A stretch of 64,000 bases of DNA from Methylogaea oryzae. Lineage in GTDB: Bacteria > Pseudomonadota > Gammaproteobacteria > Methylococcales > Methylococcaceae. Below, in pieces: positions 41,150 to 50,441 of the stretch (position 1 is the first letter of the stretch; each line of letters starts with the position of its first letter). Under the pieces are notes generated by a model that saw only the letters and a program-made list of their open reading frames with translations, was not told the origin of the DNA and did not search any database. The stretch lies in NCBI RefSeq assembly GCF_019669985.1, contig NZ_AP019782.1, positions 1,854,001-1,918,000 on the forward strand, in the 5' to 3' direction. The translations under genes were made by a program, and so were the position numbers.

Positions 41150-41620
41150 TTATTCGGTCGGCAGTTGGTTTTTGACCAAAACGGAAATGCTGGCGTCGTA
41201 CATGGGCTTTTGTATGCCCAGCAGCTTCTTGGTGTTGATGATCAAGGGAGCACGCAACGCTGCATTGACATTTTTGTTGACGGATACCGTCGGTAGCTCC
41301 GCCAAATCCGGCGCCGATTTGTACAGCAGCAGCATGACCACCAGATCGCCGGCCGATTCCGCGCCCAGCAGCGCGATATCCTCGCCGTTGAGCTCGAAAT
41401 CGTAGTCCACGTTCAGCGTGTAAGGAAACGCCACGTTGAAAATTACTTCGGGAGAATCGATGGATTGGAGCCAGTAGACGATAGGCGCATTGGCGTCTTG
41501 CTGATGGAAAAGCTTAAATTTCTTGCAGTCTTCGAAGCTCGTCAATCCTTCCGGAAACGTAATGACGCTACCCGGGTCAACCTGCTGTGTGCTGCCGTCA
41601 CGCGTTTCGATTTGCATCAT
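41150..41620 (-). CDS. fliW: Flagellar assembly factor FliW
   Basis: Binds flagellin and the translational regulator CsrA, releasing or sequestering CsrA as flagella assemble. The 156-residue protein has the family features GSVITFPEGLTSFEDCKKF, ALLGAESAGDLVVMLLLY and NAALRAPLIINTKKLLGIQ. No csrA or flagellar gene lies within the window; fliW normally sits next to csrA. AAGGA precedes the first of two adjacent ATG codons. Confidence 0.92.
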   Translation of the reverse strand: MMQIETRDGSTQQVDPGSVITFPEGLTSFEDCKKFKLFHQQDANAPIVYWLQSIDSPEVIFNVAFPYTLNVDYDFELNGEDIALLGAESAGDLVVMLLLYKSAPDLAELPTVSVNKNVNAALRAPLIINTKKLLGIQKPMYDASISVLVKNQLPTE

Positions 41621-41903
41621 GGTTGCTCGTCCTTCTTGGAATGAGTTGCGAAAGCAGCATCATTGTAGCCCATAAAGCGATACTTAGTGCTCGAAGAGAC
41701 CATGGGCGATATGAGGTCAACCGTGATGCTTTCGGATATTTCCGGCAAGCGCGTGGAGGGCTAAGCCGCTTGGGAACTCCCTGTGGAACGGGAGTATAGG
41801 CGTGAAATGCTACTACAGAACCGGACGTTCAACTAGTTACCGCCGGGGGCCAGGTCGTCCGCCGTGTGGTCGTTGCGGAAAACAAAAGTATCGGCCGCGG
41901 ATT
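41621..41903. other. Intergenic region without recognised gene
   Basis: About 280 bases between fliW and the tRNA pair. A 70-codon open frame across fliW's promoter has no signals. The fliW promoter should lie here; nothing else is apparent. Confidence 0.4.
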
Positions 41904-41940
41904 AAAAAAAAACGCCTAACACATTGCTGTGTTAGGCGTT
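41904..41940 (-). terminator. Terminator after tRNA-Glu
   Basis: AACGCCTAACAC and GTGTTAGGCGTT form a perfect 12-bp stem; on the minus strand it is followed by a run of at least seven U. It lies five bases past the tRNA-Glu CCA end. Confidence 0.92.
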
Positions 41941-41945
41941 CTATA

Positions 41946-42021
41946 TGGCGTCCCCAGGGGGATTCGAACCCCCGTCGCCGCCGTGAAAGGGCGGTGTCCT
42001 AGGCCTCTAGACGATGGGGAC
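41946..42021 (-). tRNA. tRNA-Glu (anticodon TTC)
   Basis: The reverse strand gives GTCCCCA acceptor stem, D-loop TCTAGAGGCCTAGGAC, anticodon TTC in a CTTTCAC loop, T-arm GGGGGTTCGAATCCCCC and encoded CCA. It lies 130 bases downstream of gltX, the enzyme that charges it. Confidence 0.98.
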
Positions 42022-42036
42022 AGGACTTGGTAAGTT

Positions 42037-42112
<76 letters not shown>

Positions 42113-42151
42113 AAACTGTCCGGATATTATAAGGGCGATATTTTCGGCTGT

Positions 42152-43561
42152 CTAGCCCTTTGTTGAATTTTTTATGTATTCCATGGCCTGCTGCAGTCGT
42201 GCCAGGGTTTTCTCCCGGCCCAGCAGGGCTAGGGTCGCGTCAATGGGGGGCGATACGGACGTGCCGCTGACGGCAACGCGCAGCGGTTGGGCGACGCCCC
42301 CCAGCTTGATGCCCAGTTCCTCGGCCACCGCATTGACGGTTTCGTGCAGGGCGACTTTTTCCCATTGGGACAGGGCGGCCAGTTTGTCGTGCAGCGCGGC
42401 GAGGGCGGTGGCGCTGTCGGCGGTGAGGTTCTTCTTCGCCGCTTTCTCGTCGTAGCCGTGAATGTCTTTATAGAAGAAGGCGCTGGCCTGGGCCATTTCC
42501 ACCAGGGTTTTGCAGCGCTCGCGCTGGGCCACGACCACGTCGGCCGGCTCCGGGCCGTCGGTGGGGTCGACGCCCAATTGGCCCAGGTGGTAGCGCAGGT
42601 GGTGGGCGACGTGGGTCGGGTCGCCGTGCATGATGTGGTGGTGGTTGAGCCACAACAGCTTTTCCGGGTTGAAGGTGGAGGCCGAGTGGTTGATGTTGTC
42701 CACGTCGAACAGGGCGATCATCTCGTCGATGGAGAAGATTTCCTGGTCGCCGTGGGACCAGCCGAGCCGTACCAAATAGTTGAGCAAGGCTTCCGGCAGA
42801 TAGCCGTCGTCGCGGTACTGCATGACGCTGACGGCGCCATGACGCTTGGACAAGCGCGCGCCGTCGCTGCCCAGGATCATGGGCACGTGGGCGTAGCGCG
42901 GCGGAGTGGCGCCCAGTGCCTTTAATATGTTGATTTGGCGCGGGGTGTTGTTGAGGTGGTCGTCGCCGCGGATGACGTGGTCGACCTTCATGTCCCAGTC
43001 GTCCACCACCACCGTCAGGTTATAGGTGGGGCTGCCGTCGGAACGGGCGATGATGAGATCGTCCAGCTCGCTGTTCTTGATGACGACGCGTCCGCGCACG
43101 ATGTCGTCGATGACGATTTCGCCCTCGTCGGGATTGCGGAAGCGCACCACCGGCGCAACGCCTTCGCGCGGTTCTGTGCGGTGGCGGCAGCGGCCGTCGT
43201 AGCGGGGCTTTTCTTTGCGCTCCATCTGCTCGGCGCGCATGGCGTCCAGTTCTTCCTTGCTGCAATAGCAGTGATAGGCGTCGCCTTGATCCAGCAATTG
43301 TTGGATGACCGCTTCGTAGCGGTCGAAACGGTGGGTTTGGTAGAACGGGCCTTCGTCGTACTCCAGCCCCAGCCAAGTCATGCCTTCCAGGATGGCGTTC
43401 ACCGATTCGGCGGTGGAACGCTCCAAATCGGTATCTTCGATGCGCAGGATGAAAGTGCCGCCGTGCTTTCTGGCGAACAGCCAGCAGAACAGGGCGGTGC
43501 GCGCTCCGCCGACGTGGAGGTAGCCGGTCGGGCTGGGCGCGAACCGAGTGCGAATAGTCAT
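42152..43561 (-). CDS. gltX: Glutamyl-tRNA synthetase
   Basis: Charges tRNA-Glu with glutamate. The 469-residue class I synthetase opens [25 protein letters not shown], which holds the HIGH-equivalent HVGG. It has the KMSKS-equivalent KLSKRHGA and the anticodon-binding C-terminal region ending [28 protein letters not shown]. Its own tRNA lies immediately downstream on the same strand. Confidence 0.97.
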   Translation of the reverse strand: MTIRTRFAPSPTGYLHVGGARTALFCWLFARKHGGTFILRIEDTDLERSTAESVNAILEGMTWLGLEYDEGPFYQTHRFDRYEAVIQQLLDQGDAYHCYCSKEELDAMRAEQMERKEKPRYDGRCRHRTEPREGVAPVVRFRNPDEGEIVIDDIVRGRVVIKNSELDDLIIARSDGSPTYNLTVVVDDWDMKVDHVIRGDDHLNNTPRQINILKALGATPPRYAHVPMILGSDGARLSKRHGAVSVMQYRDDGYLPEALLNYLVRLGWSHGDQEIFSIDEMIALFDVDNINHSASTFNPEKLLWLNHHHIMHGDPTHVAHHLRYHLGQLGVDPTDGPEPADVVVAQRERCKTLVEMAQASAFFYKDIHGYDEKAAKKNLTADSATALAALHDKLAALSQWEKVALHETVNAVAEELGIKLGGVAQPLRVAVSGTSVSPPIDATLALLGREKTLARLQQAMEYIKNSTKG

Positions 43562-43694
43562 TGGAAAAATCCAGTGGGAGCCAGGGATGGGAAGCGCGGC
43601 ATTTTATCAGGTTAACGGTGTGTGTCACGCCGGTAGCGGTATGAATAAGGTATAGTGTTCAACGACTTCCGCTTTCCTTGCGTTGCGTATCGCG

Positions 43695-45020
43695 ATGCCT
43701 GACTCACCTTCCCAATGGCATAAGCTTGCCCCCCCTCCATGGCTGAGGCGGCTTGGCCGTGCGGTGGCGCAATCGGCAGCGCTGCTGCTGCTGGCGGCCG
43801 GGGTGCTGGCCGTGCTGCTGTTGGAGAGCACGCCGCTGTTGGATCCCGCGCGCAAGCTGACCCACGACGAAATGGTCGAGGCGCGCAGCGTGTTGGACTT
43901 CGGCATTCGCTCGGCGCGCCATTTGGGCGTTACCAATACGGTGAGCTTGAGCAACGGGGAGCTGGACGCCACCGTCAACTACCTGCTCCAGCAATTCGTT
44001 ACCGGAGTCGGCCATTTCCGCCTGGAACGGGAAGGCTTCACCTTCATCGCCACCGCGCGGATCCCCAGCGTGCCAGTGAACATCTACCTGAACGCGGAAA
44101 TCACCGCCACCACGGAAAACGATCGCTTGGCGATCCGCCGGGTGCGTCTGGGAGACGCCAATTTCCCCACGGCCTGGGTGGATGCCGGGTTGTCGGCGGC
44201 GCAGCGATTCTCCGCCGTCGCCAAGTTCATTTCGGTGGCCGACAAGGCGGTCAAGGAAGTCACCGTCGAGCCGGATCGCCTGCTGTTGGTGTACGGCTGG
44301 GACAGCGACACGCTGCACAATATGCGCGACCTGATTTTGGACATCACCAGCAAGAAGCGGTTGCGCCATTACCAGGCCCGTTTGACCGAAGTCGTCAACG
44401 GCTGGCCCGTCGGCAACAAGCGCATGGCGTTGGGCGATCTGCTGCAACCGCTGTTCACCTTAGCCATGGAACGCTCTGAAGAGCGCGATCCCATCGAAGA
44501 AAACCGCGCCTTGCTATTGGTCGTCAGCGCTTACCTTAGCGGACACAAATCGGCGCCGGTGCTGGCCGCCAAGTACAGCGCGGAAAGCACGGCCCGGCGC
44601 ACGGTAAGGCTCAACAACCGCTTGGATTTGGCCAAGCATTTCATCATTTCGGCCGCCCTGGCCGCGTCCGCCAACAGCACTTTCGCCGACATGGCCGGGT
44701 TGGCCAAGGAAATCGACGATTCCCATGGGGGCAGCGGCTTCAATTTTCAGGATTTGGCCGCCGACATGGCCGGCCAGCGTTTCGGTGAATTGGCGGTGTT
44801 GTCGGAAAAATCCGCTCGTCGCTTGCAAAAACGGTTAAGCCGCAACGCCGCCGACAGCATCATCATGCCGGTGGTGCGCGACTTGCCGGAAAATCTCGAC
44901 GCAGAAACCTTCGCCAGCCGCTACCAAGCGGTCGGCAGCCCGGCTTTCGAGGAAGTGGAGGGCGACATACAGCAGCGATTGGACGCCATGGCGCTGTATT
45001 GGCAAGCGTCGGGCGACTGA
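43695..45020 (+). CDS. Membrane-anchored protein of unknown function
   Basis: A 441-residue protein with one N-terminal transmembrane helix (SAALLLLAAGVLAVLLL), after which the bulk is probably periplasmic. Recognisable stretches include LSNGELDATVNYLLQQF, VPVNIYLNAEITAT and DRLDL-like NNRLDLAKHFIISAALAAS. I know of no assigned function; similar conserved hypothetical proteins occur in gammaproteobacteria. ATG 43695 gives MPDSPSQWHKL; a TTG twelve bases upstream is possible, and no clear ribosome-binding site decides. It is divergent from gltX. Confidence 0.7.
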   Translation: MPDSPSQWHKLAPPPWLRRLGRAVAQSAALLLLAAGVLAVLLLESTPLLDPARKLTHDEMVEARSVLDFGIRSARHLGVTNTVSLSNGELDATVNYLLQQFVTGVGHFRLEREGFTFIATARIPSVPVNIYLNAEITATTENDRLAIRRVRLGDANFPTAWVDAGLSAAQRFSAVAKFISVADKAVKEVTVEPDRLLLVYGWDSDTLHNMRDLILDITSKKRLRHYQARLTEVVNGWPVGNKRMALGDLLQPLFTLAMERSEERDPIEENRALLLVVSAYLSGHKSAPVLAAKYSAESTARRTVRLNNRLDLAKHFIISAALAASANSTFADMAGLAKEIDDSHGGSGFNFQDLAADMAGQRFGELAVLSEKSARRLQKRLSRNAADSIIMPVVRDLPENLDAETFASRYQAVGSPAFEEVEGDIQQRLDAMALYWQASGD

Positions 45021-45125
45021 TCGGCGGCTAGCCGACCGGCTGTCGTTTCCGGCACGTCCGGGTTTTCGTATCCCCCGCACAAGCGCAAATGCGCATTTTG
45101 CCGCCGTCCGCGTTATGATGGCGCG

Positions 45126-45355
45126 TCTTCAGGTGCCTGGGCATTTTGTCCAGGTTAAACGGGAAGCCGGTGCGGAGTCGCGAGACTCCCAAGCCGGCGC
45201 TGCCCCCGCAACGGTAAGCAGGTTGCGGCGTACCACAAAGCCGCCGACGTTCGTCGGAATAATCAAGGCTTTTCGAATGCCACTGTGCCCTAGGCATGGG
45301 AAGGCGGTACGCCAGGCGTAAAGCCACTTGCGAGCCCGGATACCGGCCTGAGGCT
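45126..45355 (+). promoter_or_regulatory. Cobalamin (adenosylcobalamin-type) riboswitch
   Basis: All landmark segments occur in order: AGGTGCC, GTTAAACGGGAAGCCGGTG, the B12-box region GCTGCCCCCGCAACGGTAA, GCCACTG, GGGAAGGC, AAGCC and GAGCCCGGATACCGGCCTG. The element lies 150 bases before the TonB-dependent receptor start. Binding of a cobalamin should lower expression of that receptor. Confidence 0.95.
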
Positions 45356-45504
45356 ACCCGTGGTCGCGGTGGGCGGCTAGGCCGGGTCGGTCTGGCTGCG
45401 CGCTTCCGCCTTGCAGCGACTTTCCTGCGTCTTGCCACTTCCTTGCGCGACCGTTGTTAACGACCGCCGCGCGGGTGTGCGCGGTATTGGCGTGGAGATG
45501 GTCC

Positions 45505-47667
45505 GTGTCCCTTGATACTTTTATCCGGGCGAATTCGTTCGCCAATGCGAAACTTGCCGGGCGTGTCAGCCATGGCTTCGATAACCCCCGCAAAACCCTA
45601 GTGCCGCGCGCCGGCGGCGCGGCGGTGTTCCTTTATGCCACGGCGATTTGGTCCGCTACGGTCCATGGGGCGGCGACGCAATTGGATGCCGTTGTCGTCA
45701 CCGGCTCCGGCTCCGAAACCGCCAGCGGCGAGTTGGGTGCGACGGCGTCCGCCTCGCAAGGCGTGGTTGACCAGCGGACGCTGCAATCGCGCCCTTTGTC
45801 CCGCGTCGGCGAACTGGTTGAGGTCGTGCCGGGCGCCGTCGCCACCCAGCACAGCGGCAGCGGCAAGGCCAACCAATTTTTCCTGCGCGGATTCAACCTG
45901 GACCATGGCACCGATTTTTCCGTGGCCGTGGACGGCGTTCCCATGAACATGCCCAGCCACGCCCACGGCCAGGGCTATTTGGATCTCAACAGCATCATTC
46001 CGGAACTGGTGGACCATGCCGATTACGGCAAGGGGCCGTACCACGCCGACGTGGGCGATTTCGCCTCGGCCGGCTACGCGCGCATGTATACCGCCGACAG
46101 CCTGCCGCAGGGTTTCGTCAAATTCACCGGCGGCGAATTCGGTTACTACCGCACGGTGGCGGCCGACTCGCAGAAACTCGGGCAAGGCGAATTGCTCTAC
46201 GCCGGCGAGGCGGCGTTTTACGACGGGCCGTGGAAAACGCCGGAAGGTTCCGGCAAATACAACGGCTTGCTCAAATACAGCCTGGCCCAAGACGATTGGG
46301 GGCTGTCTCTGGTAGGCAAGGGCTATCATGCCGACTGGACCGCCACCAACCAAATCGCCCAACGGGCGGTGGATAGCGGCTTGGTCGGCCGCTACGGCAG
46401 CCTGGATTCCAGCGACGGCGGCAACAGCAGCCGCTACAGCGCTTCCGGCAACTTCTGGAGCCGCGGCGACGCCTACAAGAACGCCGTCAACCTTTACGCC
46501 GTCTACTACGACGTGGAACTGTTCTCCAATTTCACCTACTACCTCGACGATCCGGAGCACGGCGACCAGCTCAACCAAAAGGAGCGGCGCATCGTGCTGG
46601 GCGGCAACGGCGAACAGACCTGGTACGGCAAGGCCTTCGGCGCCGATATGGACAACAGTTTGGGAGTGCAGGTGCGGCAAGACCACATCATGGGCTCCAC
46701 GCTGAATCACAGCGAAAGCCGTCAGGTGCTGCATACCCTGCGCCGGGACGACATCGACCAAACCAATGTCGGCCTCTACGGCCGCAACCAAATCCGCTGG
46801 CTGGAAAAATTCCGCACCGTGGCCGGCTTGCGCGGGGATTTTTTCGTGTTCGACGTGCATAGCCGCACCTTGGCGCAAAATTCGGGCAACCAAAGCGCCG
46901 CGATGTTCAGCCCCAAGCTCAGCCTGATTTTCGGTCCCTGGTTCGACACGGAGTTTTTCGTCAACCTGGGCGAAGGCTTCCACTCCAACGATGCCCGCGG
47001 CGTGACGCTCAAGCTGGATCCCCTCCGCCCCGACACGCCCGTGCCCGGCGTCGATCCCCTGGTGAAAACCCGCGGCGCCGAGGTGGGCCTGCGCAGCCAA
47101 TGGCTGCCGGGCTTGGATACCACCCTGGCGGTATGGTGGCTGCAAGTGGGCTCGGAGCTGGTATTCGTCGGCGATGCCGGCACGACCGAACCCACCGGCA
47201 AAAGCGAGCGCTACGGCGTGGAATGGACCAATACCTACAGGCCGGCTGACTGGCTGACCCTGGACGGCGAGCTGGCCCTCACCAGTGCCCGTTTTGTCGA
47301 TGCTCCCGCCCACGCCGATGCCGTGCCCAATTCCGTAGGGCGGGTGATCGGCGCCGGCGCCAGCGTGGATTTGTCCCACGGCTTTTACGCCAACGCCCGG
47401 TTGCGCCACTTCGGCCATGTGCCGCTCAACGAGCAGGCCAGCGCGGACGGCGGCGCGACGTCCCTGGTCAGCCTGGGGGGCGGCTACCGCTACGACCGGG
47501 TGAAGTTGGAAATCAATGTCTTCAACCTGCTGGGCTCGAAACGCAACGACATCGCGTATTACTACAACTCCCGCTTGCCGGGCGAGCCGGCCGAGGGCGT
47601 GGAAGGCGTGCATTTCCACCCGGTGGAGCCGCGCATGGTGCGCGCGAGCGTGACATTGGGCTTCTGA
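45505..47667 (+). CDS. TonB-dependent outer-membrane receptor, B12-controlled
   Basis: A 720-residue outer-membrane receptor. A long signal region precedes the TonB box (LDAVVVTGSGS). The plug domain contains RVGELVEVVPGAVATQHSGS and FLRGFNLDHGTDFSVAVDGV, and the beta-barrel ends in a terminal phenylalanine (RASVTLGF). The GTG start at 45505 follows GGAGATGG. The riboswitch upstream makes a cobalamin, cobinamide or related corrinoid the likely substrate, although the sequence is not a close BtuB. No btuCDF genes follow. Confidence 0.9.
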   Translation: MSLDTFIRANSFANAKLAGRVSHGFDNPRKTLVPRAGGAAVFLYATAIWSATVHGAATQLDAVVVTGSGSETASGELGATASASQGVVDQRTLQSRPLSRVGELVEVVPGAVATQHSGSGKANQFFLRGFNLDHGTDFSVAVDGVPMNMPSHAHGQGYLDLNSIIPELVDHADYGKGPYHADVGDFASAGYARMYTADSLPQGFVKFTGGEFGYYRTVAADSQKLGQGELLYAGEAAFYDGPWKTPEGSGKYNGLLKYSLAQDDWGLSLVGKGYHADWTATNQIAQRAVDSGLVGRYGSLDSSDGGNSSRYSASGNFWSRGDAYKNAVNLYAVYYDVELFSNFTYYLDDPEHGDQLNQKERRIVLGGNGEQTWYGKAFGADMDNSLGVQVRQDHIMGSTLNHSESRQVLHTLRRDDIDQTNVGLYGRNQIRWLEKFRTVAGLRGDFFVFDVHSRTLAQNSGNQSAAMFSPKLSLIFGPWFDTEFFVNLGEGFHSNDARGVTLKLDPLRPDTPVPGVDPLVKTRGAEVGLRSQWLPGLDTTLAVWWLQVGSELVFVGDAGTTEPTGKSERYGVEWTNTYRPADWLTLDGELALTSARFVDAPAHADAVPNSVGRVIGAGASVDLSHGFYANARLRHFGHVPLNEQASADGGATSLVSLGGGYRYDRVKLEINVFNLLGSKRNDIAYYYNSRLPGEPAEGVEGVHFHPVEPRMVRASVTLGF

Positions 47668-47795
47668 GCCGGGGCGGTTCGCCCGGCTCGTGGCGATTTC
47701 CCAGGCCTGCTAGACTCAAGTGGGGGCGGCGGCCGGCTTAATAGAAAGGCGACGGCGCTCCCTGCTATTTATCGGCGCATTCATGAGGGGGCGGC

Positions 47796-48383
47796 ATGGA
47801 CAATATCGCGCTTCGGCAAGGCGACGCCTTGTTGGTGACCGACGTGCAAAACGACTTTCTGCCGGGCGGCGCCCTGGCCGTGCCCCGCAGCGCCCATATC
47901 GTGGCGGCCGTCAACGCTTGCATCGACGTGTTTCGCGCCGCAGCCCTGCCGATGGTTTTCAGCCGCGACTGGCATCCGCCGGACCATTGCTCGTTCCGGG
48001 AGCAGGGCGGCCCTTGGCCGGCGCACTGCGTGCAGGACAGCCATGGCGCCGCTTTCGCCGCCGAGCTGCGCCGCCCCGAGGATTGCCGCGTCGTTTCCAA
48101 GGCCACCGAGACCGGCCGCGACGCCTATTCGGCCTTCGACGGCACCGGGCTGGAGGCGTTGCTGAACGCGCTCGGCGCGCGGCGCTTGTTCGTCGTCGGC
48201 TTGGCGACGGATTATTGCGTCAAATACACGGTGATCGACGCTTTGCGTCTGGGATTTGGCGCGGTGGTGCTGGAAGACGCCGTCGCGGCGGTGAACGTGC
48301 AGCCCGACGACGGCCCCGCGGCCATGCGCGCGATGGCGCAAGCCGGGGCCGTCATCGCCCGTCGCGAAAATTTGTGTCTGTGA
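47796..48383 (+). CDS. pncA: Nicotinamidase
   Basis: Hydrolyses nicotinamide to nicotinic acid for NAD salvage. The 195-residue isochorismatase-fold protein has the catalytic aspartate D16 in LLVTDVQNDFLPGG, the metal-binding histidine region SRDWHPPDHCSF, the lysine in VVSKATETGRDAYSAF and the catalytic cysteine C141 in GLATDYCVKYT. It lies 128 bases after the receptor gene on the same strand; no functional link is implied. Confidence 0.94.
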   Translation: MDNIALRQGDALLVTDVQNDFLPGGALAVPRSAHIVAAVNACIDVFRAAALPMVFSRDWHPPDHCSFREQGGPWPAHCVQDSHGAAFAAELRRPEDCRVVSKATETGRDAYSAFDGTGLEALLNALGARRLFVVGLATDYCVKYTVIDALRLGFGAVVLEDAVAAVNVQPDDGPAAMRAMAQAGAVIARRENLCL

Positions 48384-48572
48384 ACAACCTCGGCGCCTAG
48401 TCGCCGGTTTCCGCCAGCCTTTCCGGCGGCACGGTGCGGTCTCGTCCCCGCTTACCCGGGCGACGGCCCCGGTTCAGCGAGGGGCGCGTTCTCCATGCTA
48501 GAATTCGCCCGCCGCACGGCCACCCTGCCGTCGCGGGGACGATTTTTCGCTGCTTAATTTCGAGTGACCTAC

Positions 48573-49034
48573 ATGATAACCAAGACTCACGGCTTGATCG
48601 CCCTATGCCAGATATTCGTTGCTGTTTCCGTGCTTTATCTAATCGTGGGCTTAATCAAACCCCGGTGGGCATGGCTGGGCGAGAAAGTTCCCAATCGCCA
48701 AGTGATCATCGCGATTTCCTTGGTCATGTTCATGGCCTCTTGGACCGGTTACAGCACCTTGAAACTCAAGCCCCGGGAAGAGATTCTGGCGGAACAGGCC
48801 CAGGCGGCGGCGCCGGTCGCCGTCGATCCGGAAGTCGCCAAGGCTTTGGCTGAAGCCAAGCCCGAATCCAAGCCCGCGCCGGCGGCTGCCGCCCAGGCCG
48901 CTCCGGCTCCCCAGGCCGAGGCTGCGCCTAAGGCGGCGCCCGCCCACGCCAAGGCGGAGCACAAGCCCGAGCACAAAAAACCGGAGCACAAGCAGGAAAA
49001 GGTCGAGTCGAAAAAGGCCGCGCAGCAGCGCTAA
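48573..49034 (+). CDS. Membrane protein with Ala/Pro/Lys-rich tail
   Basis: A 153-residue protein with two N-terminal transmembrane helices (IALCQIFVAVSVLYLIVGLI and VIIAISLVMFMASWTGYST) and a long low-complexity tail rich in Ala, Pro, Lys, Glu and His (KAEHKPEHKKPEHKQEK). The tail resembles periplasm-spanning linkers. I recognise no family. ATG 48573 is preferred over a GTG nine bases upstream. The last four bases overlap the end of the convergent reductase gene. Confidence 0.65.
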   Translation: MITKTHGLIALCQIFVAVSVLYLIVGLIKPRWAWLGEKVPNRQVIIAISLVMFMASWTGYSTLKLKPREEILAEQAQAAAPVAVDPEVAKALAEAKPESKPAPAAAAQAAPAPQAEAAPKAAPAHAKAEHKPEHKKPEHKQEKVESKKAAQQR

Positions 49035-50044
49035 AACTGGTACGGGTGGCTGGCGGTGAAGTCGTGTATTTTGGCTTTGGGATGGAAGACGGGCGGCGCC
49101 CAGGGGGCGTCCGCCGCGCCGCTGAGGTACTGTGCCAGCCACAAGGCCTGGCTGCGGATCGGCGCGATAAAGGCGTAGATGCGGCCGTCTTCGCATTGGG
49201 CGGCGTCGCCGAAGGCGTGGATGTGCTCATCGCTGGTGCGGAGATAGCCGTTCACGCTGATGCCGCGTTGCGTCGCCAGCCCAGCCGCCTGGGCCAGCTG
49301 TATGCGCGGCTTGAAGCCGCAGGCCACGATCACGCCGTCGAAACCGCCGTGCCGGGCTTCGCCGGTTAGCACCGCGCGGCGCTCGCCGTCGGCTTCGATG
49401 GCCGTCACGTTGCAGTTCAATTCCACCGTGATGCCGGCTTGCGCGAAGGTGCTTAGCAGCGTTGCCGCATCGTCCTCTTGCAGTTGCCGTTCCATGAGAC
49501 GGTCCGCTACGTGGTATACCGTCACGTCGTCGCCGGCCTTGGCCAGGTCGGATGCCACTTCGCAGCCGATCAAGCCGCCGCCGATCAGCCCCCATTTCGG
49601 CCGCCGGCCGTCATCCAGTGCTTGTTGCCTGATCCGGCGCAGCGCCAGCAAGTCGGCCAGGCTGTTGAGCACCTGGAAGTTCTCGCGGGACGCCGACAAG
49701 GGCGGCGGCACGAACGCCTCGGATCCCGGCGCCAGGATCAAGGTTTCGTAGTCCAGCGAAAATTCGCCTTCACCGCCGACGCAGGCCAATTGCCGGACGG
49801 CGGCGTCGATGCGCACCGCGTCGCAGCCGGCGCGAACCTGTATGCCGTTTTGCCGTAACTGCTCGAAGCTGCGGGTGACGATGCGTTGCTCGATGTCGTC
49901 ATGGCTGAAACCGTGGGAGAGCATGGGGCGGGAATAATGGCCGGCGGTTTCCCGAGTCACCAGGGTGACGGCGCGCCCGGTCTTGGCCAAGGCTTCTGCG
50001 CAGGTGACGCCGGCGATGCCGGAACCGACGATGACGATGCTCAT
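49031..50044 (-). CDS. Rubredoxin-NAD(+) reductase (FAD-dependent)
   Basis: Transfers electrons from NAD(P)H to rubredoxin. The 337-residue flavoprotein has an N-terminal FAD-binding GxGxxG (IVIVGSGIAGVTCAEALAK), a second NAD-binding Rossmann motif (WGLIGGGLIGCEVASDLAK) and a C-terminal FAD contact (HAFGDAAQCEDG). The rubredoxin gene lies 13 bases upstream on the same strand. Such pairs serve alkane hydroxylases or oxygen and superoxide detoxification; the acceptor is not shown here. Confidence 0.9.
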   Translation of the reverse strand: MSIVIVGSGIAGVTCAEALAKTGRAVTLVTRETAGHYSRPMLSHGFSHDDIEQRIVTRSFEQLRQNGIQVRAGCDAVRIDAAVRQLACVGGEGEFSLDYETLILAPGSEAFVPPPLSASRENFQVLNSLADLLALRRIRQQALDDGRRPKWGLIGGGLIGCEVASDLAKAGDDVTVYHVADRLMERQLQEDDAATLLSTFAQAGITVELNCNVTAIEADGERRAVLTGEARHGGFDGVIVACGFKPRIQLAQAAGLATQRGISVNGYLRTSDEHIHAFGDAAQCEDGRIYAFIAPIRSQALWLAQYLSGAADAPWAPPVFHPKAKIHDFTASHPYQF

Positions 50045-50057
50045 GGGATGCTCCGGC

Positions 50058-50237
50058 TTAATTGAGTGGTTCCAGTAATTCGAATTGGTTCTTTTCCGCG
50101 CCGCATTCGGGACAGGTCCAGCTTTCCGGCAGGTTATCCCAGCGTGTTCCCGGTTGTATGCCGTTTTCCGGATCGCCTTCGGCTTCGTCGTAGATGTGGC
50201 CGCAAACGGTGCATACGTATTTTCGGTAATCGCTCAT
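50058..50237 (-). CDS. Rubredoxin
   Basis: A 59-residue one-iron electron carrier starting [20 protein letters not shown]. The iron is held by C9, C12, C42 and C45 (YVCTVCG and [10 protein letters not shown]). It has the family's conserved [17 protein letters not shown]. It forms a two-gene unit with its reductase downstream. Confidence 0.96.
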   Translation of the reverse strand: MSDYRKYVCTVCGHIYDEAEGDPENGIQPGTRWDNLPESWTCPECGAEKNQFELLEPLN

Positions 50238-50369
50238 GACTGGTCTCCATTGGATGGTAGGCGGCTATTTTGCTGCCGCACACGCAGTAGCGTATATCAC
50301 TTTTCAGCGATTATGGGCTCCGCCGATCATTGGCCGCCGCCCGCCGCATCGGGATTCGCGCCCCGCAGG

Positions 50370-50425
50370 TTGACACCGGCGCCCGCCGATTGCTAGTGTT
50401 AGCAGTCATCAATGGCGAGTGCCAA
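50370..50425 (+). promoter_or_regulatory. hrcA promoter with CIRCE operator
   Basis: TTGACA (50370-50375), 18 bases and TAGTGT (50394-50399) form a sigma-70-like promoter. TTAGCAGTC, nine bases and GAGTGCCAA (50399-50425) match the HrcA-binding CIRCE consensus TTAGCACTC-N9-GAGTGCTAA with one mismatch per arm. The expected transcription start falls inside the operator, so HrcA should repress its own gene. Confidence 0.82.
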
Positions 50426-50441
50426 AATCCGGTTGCAAGCA

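Noticed and set aside
41587..41799. 70-codon frame across the fliW promoter
   Set aside because: Overlaps the fliW start antisense and has no supporting signals.
45598..47619. Long open frame opposite the TonB receptor
   Set aside because: Antisense shadow; the receptor frame has signal peptide, TonB box, plug and terminal Phe.
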